NCBI GenBank assembly: GCA_040882605.1
Contig: JBBEAY010000031.1
Coordinates: forward strand, 1 to 32,566
Direction: 5' to 3'
From: JAOUEA01 sp040882605
GTDB lineage: Bacteria > Actinomycetota > UBA4738 > HRBIN12
Length of the DNA: 32,566 nucleotides
Shown here: positions 1 through 10,206 of the stretch, in pieces
How the letters are laid out: the number at the start of each line of letters is the position of its first letter
Numbering within the stretch: the stretch's first letter is position 1
Translations under genes and position numbers: made by a program
Notes under the pieces: generated by a model
Seen by the model: the letters and a program-made list of their open reading frames with translations, nothing else
What the model was told of the DNA's origin: nothing
The model's database searches: none

Positions 1-56
1 GTGGGGGTAGTTGTGGGGTTCGCGCGTACAGTACCGCCGTGCAGGGGTGAGGGTTG

Positions 57-326
57 ATGAAGTCGAACTTCGAGGTGATCTGGGACCGGATCGAGGCGTC
101 GCAAGGCGAGACCTTTAGACAGCTGCGCGGTGGAGAGTTCACCTACGAGGTGAAGTCTGGTTGCGTCGCGCCCGATCGGACAAACAGGCTGATACCTCGC
201 GCCCACTTCGAGCGAGCATGGGAACTGGCCCCGCTCGAGAACACTGTCCCGGTCCAGTCCCTTCAAGGACCCTCCTACATCTACGCGATCCTCATGGACC
301 CCCGGATCAGGGTCGGCGAGTGGTAG
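57..326 (+). CDS. Small conserved protein of unknown function
   Basis: This encodes 89 residues from ATG 57, with a purine-rich stretch (GGGGTGAGGG) just upstream; an in-frame TTG at 54 is an alternative. The protein starts MKSNFEVIWDRI, has a GETFRQLRGGEFTYEV segment and ends GPSYIYAILMDPRIRVGEW. From memory, compact proteins with this pattern (ExF..GxxFTYxV, RTNR, GPxYIxAIL.DxRI) are widespread and often sit next to restriction or helicase genes, but I know no assigned function. No membrane segment, signal peptide or metal motif is visible. It converges on the helicase gene with a 33-nt gap. A role with the neighbouring defence pair is possible but unproven. Confidence 0.65.
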   Translation: MKSNFEVIWDRIEASQGETFRQLRGGEFTYEVKSGCVAPDRTNRLIPRAHFERAWELAPLENTVPVQSLQGPSYIYAILMDPRIRVGEW

Positions 327-359
327 GCGCCCCGTGCTGACCGAGTTTCGCAACTTCGA

Positions 360-1799
360 CTACCCGGCGACAAGGGGATGACTACTTGGCGATCCGCTCT
401 CTGCCCGAGGTATCAGCGTTGGACTCTCCGCCAACACGCTCAACGAGACTGCTCCGCGCGTCAGCGCCACGTAGATGTTGCGTGAGTCGTGTGCGCCAGC
501 ATCGAGAACGATTGCGTGGTCGAACTCCAGCCCCTTCACGAGGAGTGTCCGGGAGATAGTCCTATCGTCGACGCGCCGGCCTCCATGCCGCCAGGCATCA
601 CGGACGTACCACGCCGCGTCAGGCAAGGTCGGCTGCGTCCCAGCCTCTCGGCACCGGATCGCTCTCCGCATCTCGCCCCACAGTTCGCGACGGGCGACGA
701 CGGTCCCTTCAATCGACTCGATCGGACCCATCGCGTCCAAGACGCGCGCATGCGAGTCGTCCGTGGCCACGGCGGTGAGAGCCGCCAGCACGGCTGGATG
801 CTTGGTGTTCACCCGAGGGATTGGGATGTCGCCTCGGGAGAAGGCCATCCTCATCCCGCCGAGTTCGGTCCCCACCTTCGTGAGGCACTCCTTCGCGAAG
901 TCGATCACAGCGACCGACCGGGCTGGTCCGCTCGCGCCTTCGATCAACCCTGCATGCTTGACCAGATCGCGGCACTCGATCTCCTCCATCGACGTGTAGC
1001 GACCCTTCATCTTCCGCGCGAAGCTGTGGCAGTCCGCCGCGCGGTTCCCAATCGCGACGACCGACCCTCCGAGGTTGGCGACCCGGTGGCACGTGGCCAA
1101 CTTGTTCGGCATTTCGTTCCCGCTCCATTGGGTGGGGCCGGTAGTGAGGTCGATGCTGCGTCCAGCCGCGAGTTCGGTTCTTACACCGACCAGCCACTCT
1201 CCCAGCCCTGGGTTGGTCCCCACCCAGCGCCAGGGCGTGTCGAGGTCATCAAGCCGTTGAAAGTTGCTGTCGACATCACGGTCCCACTCGACACTCGCCT
1301 GCCAGCGGAAGATCGCTTGCATTGGGTCGCCCACGACCCGACACGGGAGAACATCGGCAAGAGCAAGCACAAGCGCATGTTGTCGGAGGTCGCAGTCCTG
1401 GTATTCGTCCACGTAGAGGCCCGCGTACGACTCCGTGAGTACGCGCCTCACTGCGTTGCGCATGGCCAATCTAGTGGCCGCCTCGTAGACGGCACTCCAC
1501 TCGTCGGAGGTGCTCGGCCGACCGACCTCGAGCCCGGACAAGCGCGGGTAACGTGATGCGTACCTGAGTGCGAACCCGGCGATCGTGCCGACGACGACCT
1601 TCCGAGCCGGGACGTTGAGGAGTCCAAGCCGCGTGCGGACCGCTTTCACGCCAGCGTGGGTGTGCGTCAGGATAAGCTGCCGTCCGTCGTCGTGGAGGCT
1701 CGCGGCTTCGCAAACGGTTTGCGTCTTGCCACACCCGGCGGCCGCGATCAGATAGCCGCGGCGCGTTTCAGCGAGCTCTCGCGCGGGCTCACGGCGCAT
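360..1799 (-). CDS. gajB: UvrD/Rep-like superfamily 1 helicase, GajB-like
   Basis: This is a 479-residue superfamily 1A helicase. Visible motifs are Walker A AAGCGKT (residues 20-26), motif Ia LTHTHAG (44-50), Walker B VDEYQD (130-135), motif III GDPMQAIF (157-164), and near the C-terminus motif V VKGLEFD and motif VI YVALTRG. It is much shorter than UvrD/PcrA (about 720 residues) and close to GajB of Gabija (about 494). The start ATG at 1799 lies inside the end of the nuclease gene, giving an 11-nt overlap and implying translational coupling. In Gabija, GajB senses or processes nucleic acid and works with the GajA nuclease against phage; that role is transferred by homology and context. It could instead be the helicase of another class 2 OLD system. 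Confidence 0.78.
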   Translation of the reverse strand: MRREPARELAETRRGYLIAAAGCGKTQTVCEAASLHDDGRQLILTHTHAGVKAVRTRLGLLNVPARKVVVGTIAGFALRYASRYPRLSGLEVGRPSTSDEWSAVYEAATRLAMRNAVRRVLTESYAGLYVDEYQDCDLRQHALVLALADVLPCRVVGDPMQAIFRWQASVEWDRDVDSNFQRLDDLDTPWRWVGTNPGLGEWLVGVRTELAAGRSIDLTTGPTQWSGNEMPNKLATCHRVANLGGSVVAIGNRAADCHSFARKMKGRYTSMEEIECRDLVKHAGLIEGASGPARSVAVIDFAKECLTKVGTELGGMRMAFSRGDIPIPRVNTKHPAVLAALTAVATDDSHARVLDAMGPIESIEGTVVARRELWGEMRRAIRCREAGTQPTLPDAAWYVRDAWRHGGRRVDDRTISRTLLVKGLEFDHAIVLDAGAHDSRNIYVALTRGAVSLSVLAESPTLIPRAESGSPSSHPLVAG

Positions 1800-3486
1800 A
1801 GACCCACGCCTCGGCCTCAGCGAGCTTTCGCGCGAGATCGGTGTCCAGAATCTGGGGCAGTTGCTCGAGGATCAGATCGCCGAGTGCCTCGCCCCAGTCG
1901 ATCCTCTTGAACCACTCCTTCTCCAGCGAGACGCGGCCGATCGCGCTCCGGATGTCTTCCTCGCTGAAGCCGGCCTCCAACAGGCCAAGGGGGTCGACGC
2001 TAGCCGGCACAGGACCAGAAAGCCTGGCAGCGAGAGCGTCGTCCACGCGCTGTCTGCCGCGCCCGTCCAGCTCGGCCGCCACGTCAAGGATTCGGCCCAC
2101 CGACTCGAACGGCAGGTCGAGCGCCACACGCAGCTCGGTCGACTTGCCGTCGTCCCACTGAATAACGCGTACGCCTGCGGCCTCGAGCGTGTCAGCATCG
2201 GGCGTGAGTGGCTGGTCGGAGTCGGCCAGCAGGGCGACGCCATACCCGAGCCCTGCGAGCGCAAGCGCGCGTCGCGGAGCCTCGTTGCCGTTCCCCAATG
2301 CGATCGTTACGCCGAGGTGTTCCGGCGGCGTCGAGTCGTGCATGTCGGTCCAGCCCCGCTGGAGCCGACGAATGATGCCAAGCTCGGTCTTCCCTTCGCA
2401 CACGAGCAGCCGCTCACACAGCAAGGCCCCCGGCTCGGCTCGGACAAGGCCTTGAAGTTCCTCCGGCACGTTCCGGATGCTTGTGTCGCCATCGACACAT
2501 CGGACGATTCGCAGGTCGCGGCACGGGAGCTCGGTCAGGGCAACGGGGGAGTGCGTGGTGGTAAGCACCTGACCACGTGCGCCCTCGTCCGGAGTGGCGG
2601 CAAGCTCCCGCAGAAGGTGTCGGAGGCGGTGCGGCTCGAGTCCAGACTCCACTTCGTCGACGAGAACGATGGCGCCCTCCGGCACTGATAGCTTCTGTAC
2701 AGCTAGCGCCGTAAGTCGGCGGCTCCCGGTGCCGGCGAGGCGCGCCGGGATGTCGCCCTGGTGCAGTGCGAGCGCGCCGGCGCCGGCCGTTGCCGCGCCA
2801 GGGTCCATCGCCGGCCGGTACTCGTCACCTGTCGCCCCTAGGCGCCGGGCAGCGTCGGTCGCCTTATCAGCAACCTGAGCTAGGTCCTCTAGCGCCTCCC
2901 CCTTCACCATCTCTCGAGCTCTTCTGCTGGCCGCAGCAAGGACTCGATGAACATCGTCGGTGTCGGCTGTCACACGCGATAGGGCGGAACCGCGGGCCCA
3001 GGTCAGGTGGCGCTCGATGTCGGGCCCAAGACGCGCAACGCCGAAGGCCTCCCGGTCGCGCGCTCGGACCAATCGCGGTTCGGACCGGCGGTCGTTCACG
3101 ATCTCCCACGTCGGATCCAGCGAATCGTCGACCGTAAGCCGCACGGTCAAGACCTCTTCATCGGCATCGTCGGGCTCGTCATGCAGTTCCCCTTCAGAGC
3201 TCCACCCACGCAGTTCAAGACCGAAGAGGTCGTCGCGCCGAAGTCGATCCGGCAACTCGCCGACGGTCGCCTCGATCAGGATTGGGTGGTCGCACGTGAT
3301 GCCGTGGAAGTCGGCGTCGCCGACGGAGAGCATTGGTCGCGGCCACAACGTCCACTCGATGGCGTCAAGGATGGTCGTCTTCGTTGCGTCGCCCGGTCCA
3401 ACCAGGCACAGGATGGGGCCGTTCACATCCCACGTGAGCGATCGGATCCCGCGGAATCGCTCGACTGTGAGGCGCCTGAGCTGCAT
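1789..3486 (-). CDS. gajA: OLD-family ATPase-TOPRIM nuclease, GajA-like
   Basis: This 565-residue protein has an ABC-type ATPase half followed by a TOPRIM half. The P-loop is GPGDATKT (residues 30-37), with Thr where the canonical loop has Gly before Lys. An LSGGQ-like GTGSRR follows at 252-257, Walker B LVDEVE at 275-280, and the H-loop TTTHSP at 310-315. The TOPRIM part shows VCEGKTE (362-368) and LLADSD (419-424), the Glu and DxD metal ligands. Length and order match class 2 OLD nucleases such as GajA (about 578 residues), and the next gene is a UvrD-like helicase, as in Gabija. A TATCCT box ends 7 nt before the ATG, so the message may be leaderless. ATP-inhibited DNA nicking is known for GajA and is inferred here. 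Confidence 0.8.
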   Translation of the reverse strand: MQLRRLTVERFRGIRSLTWDVNGPILCLVGPGDATKTTILDAIEWTLWPRPMLSVGDADFHGITCDHPILIEATVGELPDRLRRDDLFGLELRGWSSEGELHDEPDDADEEVLTVRLTVDDSLDPTWEIVNDRRSEPRLVRARDREAFGVARLGPDIERHLTWARGSALSRVTADTDDVHRVLAAASRRAREMVKGEALEDLAQVADKATDAARRLGATGDEYRPAMDPGAATAGAGALALHQGDIPARLAGTGSRRLTALAVQKLSVPEGAIVLVDEVESGLEPHRLRHLLRELAATPDEGARGQVLTTTHSPVALTELPCRDLRIVRCVDGDTSIRNVPEELQGLVRAEPGALLCERLLVCEGKTELGIIRRLQRGWTDMHDSTPPEHLGVTIALGNGNEAPRRALALAGLGYGVALLADSDQPLTPDADTLEAAGVRVIQWDDGKSTELRVALDLPFESVGRILDVAAELDGRGRQRVDDALAARLSGPVPASVDPLGLLEAGFSEEDIRSAIGRVSLEKEWFKRIDWGEALGDLILEQLPQILDTDLARKLAEAEAWVYAP

Positions 3487-3493
3487 GCAGTGC

Positions 3494-3499
3494 AGGATA
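3494..3499 (-). promoter_or_regulatory. -10 box of the Gabija-like operon (leaderless)
   Basis: On the minus strand TATCCT (TANNNT type) ends 7 nt before the ATG at 3486, and no Shine-Dalgarno sequence lies between. This is the geometry of leaderless actinobacterial genes. No good -35 is visible. Confidence 0.45.
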
Positions 3500-3619
3500 C
3501 GCTCAGGTGTTGACGCCTAGACCCCCATTCGTAGCGGTCGCTCCGGTCCGAGCAGCCCTTGGTCATGGTGCTGGGACGACTCGGCAGGCACCTGCTTGGC
3601 AGTCTGCCGGCGCGGACTT

Positions 3620-3641
3620 TGACAGCCGATCTGACAGCCGA
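3620..3641 (+). repeat. Tandem 10-mer TGACAGCCGA, two copies
   Basis: TGACAGCCGA occurs at 3620-3629 and 3632-3641, a 12-bp period, directly before the TGGAC array and about 105 bp inside the tRNA-Asn boundary. A recombinase arm-type or excisionase site is a reasonable guess. Confidence 0.6.
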
Positions 3642-3646
3642 GCCCA

Positions 3647-3732
3647 TGGACTCCGGTGGACGTCAGTGGACGATCGTGGAATCTCTGACCGCCATCTCCG
3701 GACGCGGTGGACGTTGATGGACTGCCCTGGAC
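3647..3732 (+). repeat. Helically phased TGGAC array next to the att site
   Basis: TGGAC starts at 3647, 3657 and 3667 (with TGGAA at 3677), then at 3708, 3718 and 3728. Spacing within each block is exactly 10 bp, and the blocks are 31 bp apart (about three helical turns), so all copies face one side of the helix. The array ends 14 bp before the att core. No convincing gene covers it. Repeats in this position often bind integrase arms or excisionase; that function is inferred. Confidence 0.7.
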
Positions 3733-3745
3733 GACTTCTCAGGAA

Positions 3746-3790
3746 CTGTTAATCCGTAGGTTGTGGGTTCGAGTCCCACCCCCGGAGCCA
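3746..3790 (+). other. attR-like site: 3' half of tRNA-Asn(GTT)
   Basis: The segment contains the anticodon loop CTGTTAA (3746-3752, anticodon GTT), the T-arm GTGGGTTCGAGTCCCAC (3763-3779), the 3' acceptor strand CCCCGGA, discriminator G and CCA (3788-3790). The matching 5' half is absent: the five bases before the loop, AGGAA, do not pair with TCCGT. So this is not a functional tRNA but the duplicated 3' end left by integration, with the core beginning at or near the anticodon loop. Confidence 0.8.
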
Positions 3791-3820
3791 TCTGTTGTCG
3801 TGTTTCGGGTGATGCTGGAC

Positions 3821-3917
3821 GCTCCGGCGTCACCTGACGTTTGACACCGCTCCGGTTGATCGTTGACACCTGATCCGTCTGATCCTTGACGGTGGCTCCG
3901 GCTGATCCTTGACACAT
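3821..3917 (+). repeat. Repeated terminus of a degraded insertion sequence
   Basis: Three imperfect 23-bp units start at 3849, 3872 and 3895, with pattern GCTCCGGYTGATCSTTGACAC; a more diverged unit starts at 3821. Multiple direct repeats at one end, 40 nt before a transposase scrap, are typical of an IS terminus bound several times by its transposase. I do not recognise the exact element. Confidence 0.6.
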
Positions 3918-3957
3918 CCCGTCTCCTGGACCCGACCAAGGTCGAGCAGGAGGTGGG

Positions 3958-4161
3958 TTGTGCTGGCGCTGGGAACGCGAGCACCCGATGCAGCTGTGGC
4001 AGATAAGCGTGATGGGCGGGGTCATGCTCGAAGACGGCAGCGAGCTCAAGGCCGTGACCGGCGTGGACGACCACAGCCGGTTCTGCATCGCGGCGGGCCT
4101 GGTTCGGCGCGCCCGCGAGGATCATCCTGGCGTTCAATGTTGGAGCGGCGTTGCGACCTAG
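3958..4161 (+). pseudogene. Transposase fragment (DDE/rve core, IS481-like)
   Basis: The reading frame carries RWEREHPMQLWQISVMGG followed by VTGVDDHSRFCIAAGLVRRA, which matches the start of the DDE integrase core of IS481-type transposases (usual form ..RPMELWQMDVVGG.., ..VTGVDDHSRF..). The first catalytic Asp of the WQxD motif is Ser here. Homology stops near 4112, and the helix-turn-helix N-terminus and the DNG and E motifs are missing. It is a dead remnant between the tRNA-Asn scar and the nifJ control region. Confidence 0.7.
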
Positions 4162-4216
4162 CTACGCGCCGGGCGAACTCTGGACGCTGATGGTGGCCGT
4201 TCGACCCCGTGGCCGG

Positions 4217-4230
4217 GGGACCTTCGGCCC
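4217..4230 (+). promoter_or_regulatory. DosR/DevR-like box upstream of nifJ
   Basis: GGGACCTTCGGCCC is a partial palindrome (GGGxC...GxCCC) that fits the hypoxia box GGGACTWWAGTCCC at 11 of 14 positions if W is met by TT. It lies 27 nt before the ATG at 4258. If bound at about -43, transcription would start near 4266, next to the second in-frame ATG at 4267, suggesting a leaderless message. This would link nifJ to low-oxygen control; binding is inferred. Confidence 0.45.
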
Positions 4231-4257
4231 TGCGAAGGGCTCCCCCAGGCAGCCACG

Positions 4258-7902
<3,645 letters not shown>

Positions 7903-7904
7903 AC

Positions 7905-8948
7905 ATGAGCGTCGATCTTCGTACCCGGTACCTGGGCATGGATCTGGCCAACCCCGTCGTGCCCTCTGCCTCGCCGATGGGCCAACGCATCGAGACCCTG
8001 AAGGCGATGCAGGATGCGGGCGCAGCGGCGGTCGTGCTCCCGTCCCTCTTCGAGGAACAGATCGAGCACGAGGAGCTCCAGATCGCGGGGGCGATGGAGG
8101 TAGGCGCCGAGACCTTCGCCGAGGCCCTCACGTACCTCCCCGACTTCGAGGAGTACAACACGGGTGCGGACGCCTATCTCCGCCACCTGGAAGACACCAA
8201 GGCGGAGCTGAACATCCCGGTGATCGGAAGCCTGAACGGCATCACGGTGGGCGGCTGGCTAGCGCACGCCAAGCGGATCCAGGAGGCGGGCGCCGACGCC
8301 CTGGAGCTGAACGTGTACTTCATCGCCGCGGATCCCTCCGAGATCGCCGACGCCGTGGAGGACCGCTACGTCGAGCTGGTGGAGGCCGTGCGCGCCGAGA
8401 TCACGATCCCACTGGCGGTGAAGATCGGCCCCTTCTTCTCCTCGGTTGGGCACATGGCCCACCGGCTGGTGGCCGCCGGCGCCGACGGCCTCGTGCTCTT
8501 CAACCGGTTCATGCAGCCCGACATCGACCTTGAGACCCTGACCGTCGACCCGTCGCTGCACCTCTCCACCTCCGAAGAGCTGGCGTTGCCGCTCCGCTGG
8601 ATCGGCATACTGCACGGCCGCGTGCACGCCTCCCTCGCCTGCACCACCGGCGTGCACACTGCCGAGGACGCGCTGAAGGCGCTGCTGGTGGGTGCGGACG
8701 TCACGATGATGGCGAGCGCCCTGCTGAACAAAGGCCCAACGCACATTGCGACCGTGCTCGGCGGCATCGAGACCTGGCTCTCTGAGCAAGACTACGAGAG
8801 CGTCGAACAGATGAAGGGCTCGATGAACATGCGCAACGTGCCGAACCCGGTGGCCTTCGCGCGCGCGAACTACGCTCGCCTGGTGACCTCGTTCACCAGC
8901 CCGTACGACTGGCGGATGGCTGAGCCCGAGGGCGAGCTGCGGGCGTAG
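7905..8948 (+). CDS. Dihydroorotate dehydrogenase-like flavoprotein
   Basis: This 347-residue FMN TIM-barrel belongs to the dihydroorotate/dihydropyrimidine dehydrogenase superfamily. It begins DLRTRYLGMDLANPVVPSASP, has the barrel strands VIGSLNG, LELNVYF and LAVKIGPF, and a late TTGVHTAEDALKALLVGADV segment for FMN phosphate binding. It sits 2 nt after nifJ with GGTGA upstream of ATG. From knowledge of other genomes, such DHODH-like proteins often accompany nifJ and are not the pyrimidine-pathway PyrD. A flavin protein taking electrons from reduced ferredoxin is plausible, but the substrate is unknown. No iron-sulfur motif is seen in it. Confidence 0.88.
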   Translation: MSVDLRTRYLGMDLANPVVPSASPMGQRIETLKAMQDAGAAAVVLPSLFEEQIEHEELQIAGAMEVGAETFAEALTYLPDFEEYNTGADAYLRHLEDTKAELNIPVIGSLNGITVGGWLAHAKRIQEAGADALELNVYFIAADPSEIADAVEDRYVELVEAVRAEITIPLAVKIGPFFSSVGHMAHRLVAAGADGLVLFNRFMQPDIDLETLTVDPSLHLSTSEELALPLRWIGILHGRVHASLACTTGVHTAEDALKALLVGADVTMMASALLNKGPTHIATVLGGIETWLSEQDYESVEQMKGSMNMRNVPNPVAFARANYARLVTSFTSPYDWRMAEPEGELRA

Positions 8949-8972
8949 CGAGCACGCGGACCCGCTCGAATC

Positions 8973-8984
8973 CTTCCGCGGAAG
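8973..8984. promoter_or_regulatory. 12-bp perfect palindrome in the gap before the operon
   Basis: CTTCCGCGGAAG is a perfect palindrome 25 nt after the DHODH-like gene, in the 211-nt gap before the molybdoenzyme operon. It could be an operator or a weak hairpin. Nothing else stands out in this gap apart from the ribosome binding site GGAGAGGAGG at 9141-9150. Confidence 0.3.
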
Positions 8985-9159
8985 CGGTGCCGCAACTGGG
9001 CAGCGACCGCCCCGAAGTCATAGCGAGACGGAGGAACGCTTGCCGGGGACCGTGCGCTGTTCGGGCTAGGAGAGCGAAGGAGTAGGCGCGGTGGGTCATA
9101 GAGTGGCGCGCCACCCGCGGGAGCATGCAGAATGGGTCCTGGAGAGGAGGCCGAGGGGG

Positions 9160-10206
9160 ATGTTTGATCGATCCGGTCAACCGCTCGCGGATCGCCGACC
9201 GAGTCTGCGCGCGAGCGTCGCCGGCGGGGTGGCGGCCGCCGTCCTCACCGCGCTGATCTTCCTGGGGAGCGGGGCGTTGGCGAACTTCGACGCCGCGCTG
9301 ATCGGGTACGCGACCGCCACGATCGTCCTGGCCTTCGGTGTCGTCTACCGGTATGCGATGTGGGTGCAGCAGCCGGCCACCCGTCGCTACCTCGTGCGGG
9401 GGTGGGGCGCGTTCTTCTCGTGGCGCAACTTCCGGCGGTTCCCCACGATGGTGCCTCGGGCCGTCGGGTCCCACCTCCTCCTCCAGACCTTCATCAGGCG
9501 GCGCGGGACGGGCCGATGGCTCGCGCACCAGGCCCTCTTCTGGGGCGTGATGATCGCCTCTGCGATGACCTTCACGCTTGCGTGGGGGTGGATCCACTTC
9601 GAGTCGACCCCGGCGCAGGACTACGAGATGTTCTTGTTCGGGCTCAAGGTCATGACGTTCGCGCCGCTCACGTGGTTCGCCTGGATCACGTTCCACGTCC
9701 TGGACATCGCAGCCGTGCTCGTGATCGGGGGCTGCGGGTACTTCCTGTGGCGGCGGTTCCGCGACCGCGAAGCCGCCAGCGGCCAGCGGCTGGGGTACGA
9801 CTTCGTGCCGCTGGCGGCGCTCATCATGATCTCGACGACCGGGCTCCTCCTGACCTTCTCGAGCCTGCTCCTGGACGGCGCGGGGTATGAGTTCCTGGCG
9901 ATCCTTCACATGGGGGTCGTGGTCCTGAGCCTCGTGTTCATCCCGTTCGGCAAGTTCTTCCACGTGGTGCAGCGGCCCGCGACCGTGGGGGTGGAGATGT
10001 ACAAGCGATCGTCGCAGGAGCGCGAGGGCATCGTGGCATGCTGTCGCTGCGGTGCGCCGCTCGAGGGGGCGGCGTTCATCCGGAACCTGAAGGAGACCAT
10101 GGACGAGCTCGACCTGAAGTACCGCGAGTGGATCGAGACCTGCCCGCGCTGCAAGCGCCTCGAGCGCGGCAAGGCCTACCTGACCCATGTGAAGCGGGGG
10201 TTCTGA
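9160..10206 (+). CDS. NarI-like haem-b membrane subunit with Cys4 tail
   Basis: The ATG at 9160 is preceded by GGAGAGGAGG at 9 nt and gives 348 residues. A GTG at 9091 would add 23 residues, but its Shine-Dalgarno is weaker. About six to seven membrane helices are visible, with histidines in or near them (LAHQALFWG, ITFHVLDI, ILHMGVV, GKFFHVVQRP), as in NarI/HdrE/DsrM di-haem quinol-oxidising subunits. The cytoplasmic tail has CCRCGAP and, about 40 residues on, CPRCKR: two CxxC pairs that could hold zinc or iron. It is first in a cluster with molybdopterin, ferredoxin and Rieske subunits and touches the next gene directly. The likely role is membrane anchor and quinone site; haem number and direction are inferred. 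Confidence 0.75.
   Translation: MFDRSGQPLADRRPSLRASVAGGVAAAVLTALIFLGSGALANFDAALIGYATATIVLAFGVVYRYAMWVQQPATRRYLVRGWGAFFSWRNFRRFPTMVPRAVGSHLLLQTFIRRRGTGRWLAHQALFWGVMIASAMTFTLAWGWIHFESTPAQDYEMFLFGLKVMTFAPLTWFAWITFHVLDIAAVLVIGGCGYFLWRRFRDREAASGQRLGYDFVPLAALIMISTTGLLLTFSSLLLDGAGYEFLAILHMGVVVLSLVFIPFGKFFHVVQRPATVGVEMYKRSSQEREGIVACCRCGAPLEGAAFIRNLKETMDELDLKYREWIETCPRCKRLERGKAYLTHVKRGF

Larger units (their letters stand above)
1..3790. mobile_element. Right end of a tRNA-Asn integrative element (partial)
   Basis: The segment ends in a 45-nt duplicate of the 3' half of a tRNA-Asn gene (3746-3790), the usual scar of a tyrosine-recombinase element that re-creates the tRNA 3' end at its far side. Just inside the boundary are short repeats (3620-3732), and further in is a defence-type operon (360-3486). 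The integrase and the intact tRNA-Asn would lie to the left, outside the window. The boundary is read from the sequence; calling the whole segment one element is an inference. Confidence 0.6.

Noticed and set aside
3620..3732. CRISPR array
   Set aside because: Repeat units are only 5-10 bp at 10-12 bp spacing, without spacers or cas genes.
3746..3790. A complete functional tRNA-Asn
   Set aside because: The acceptor 5' strand, D-arm and 5' anticodon stem are missing.
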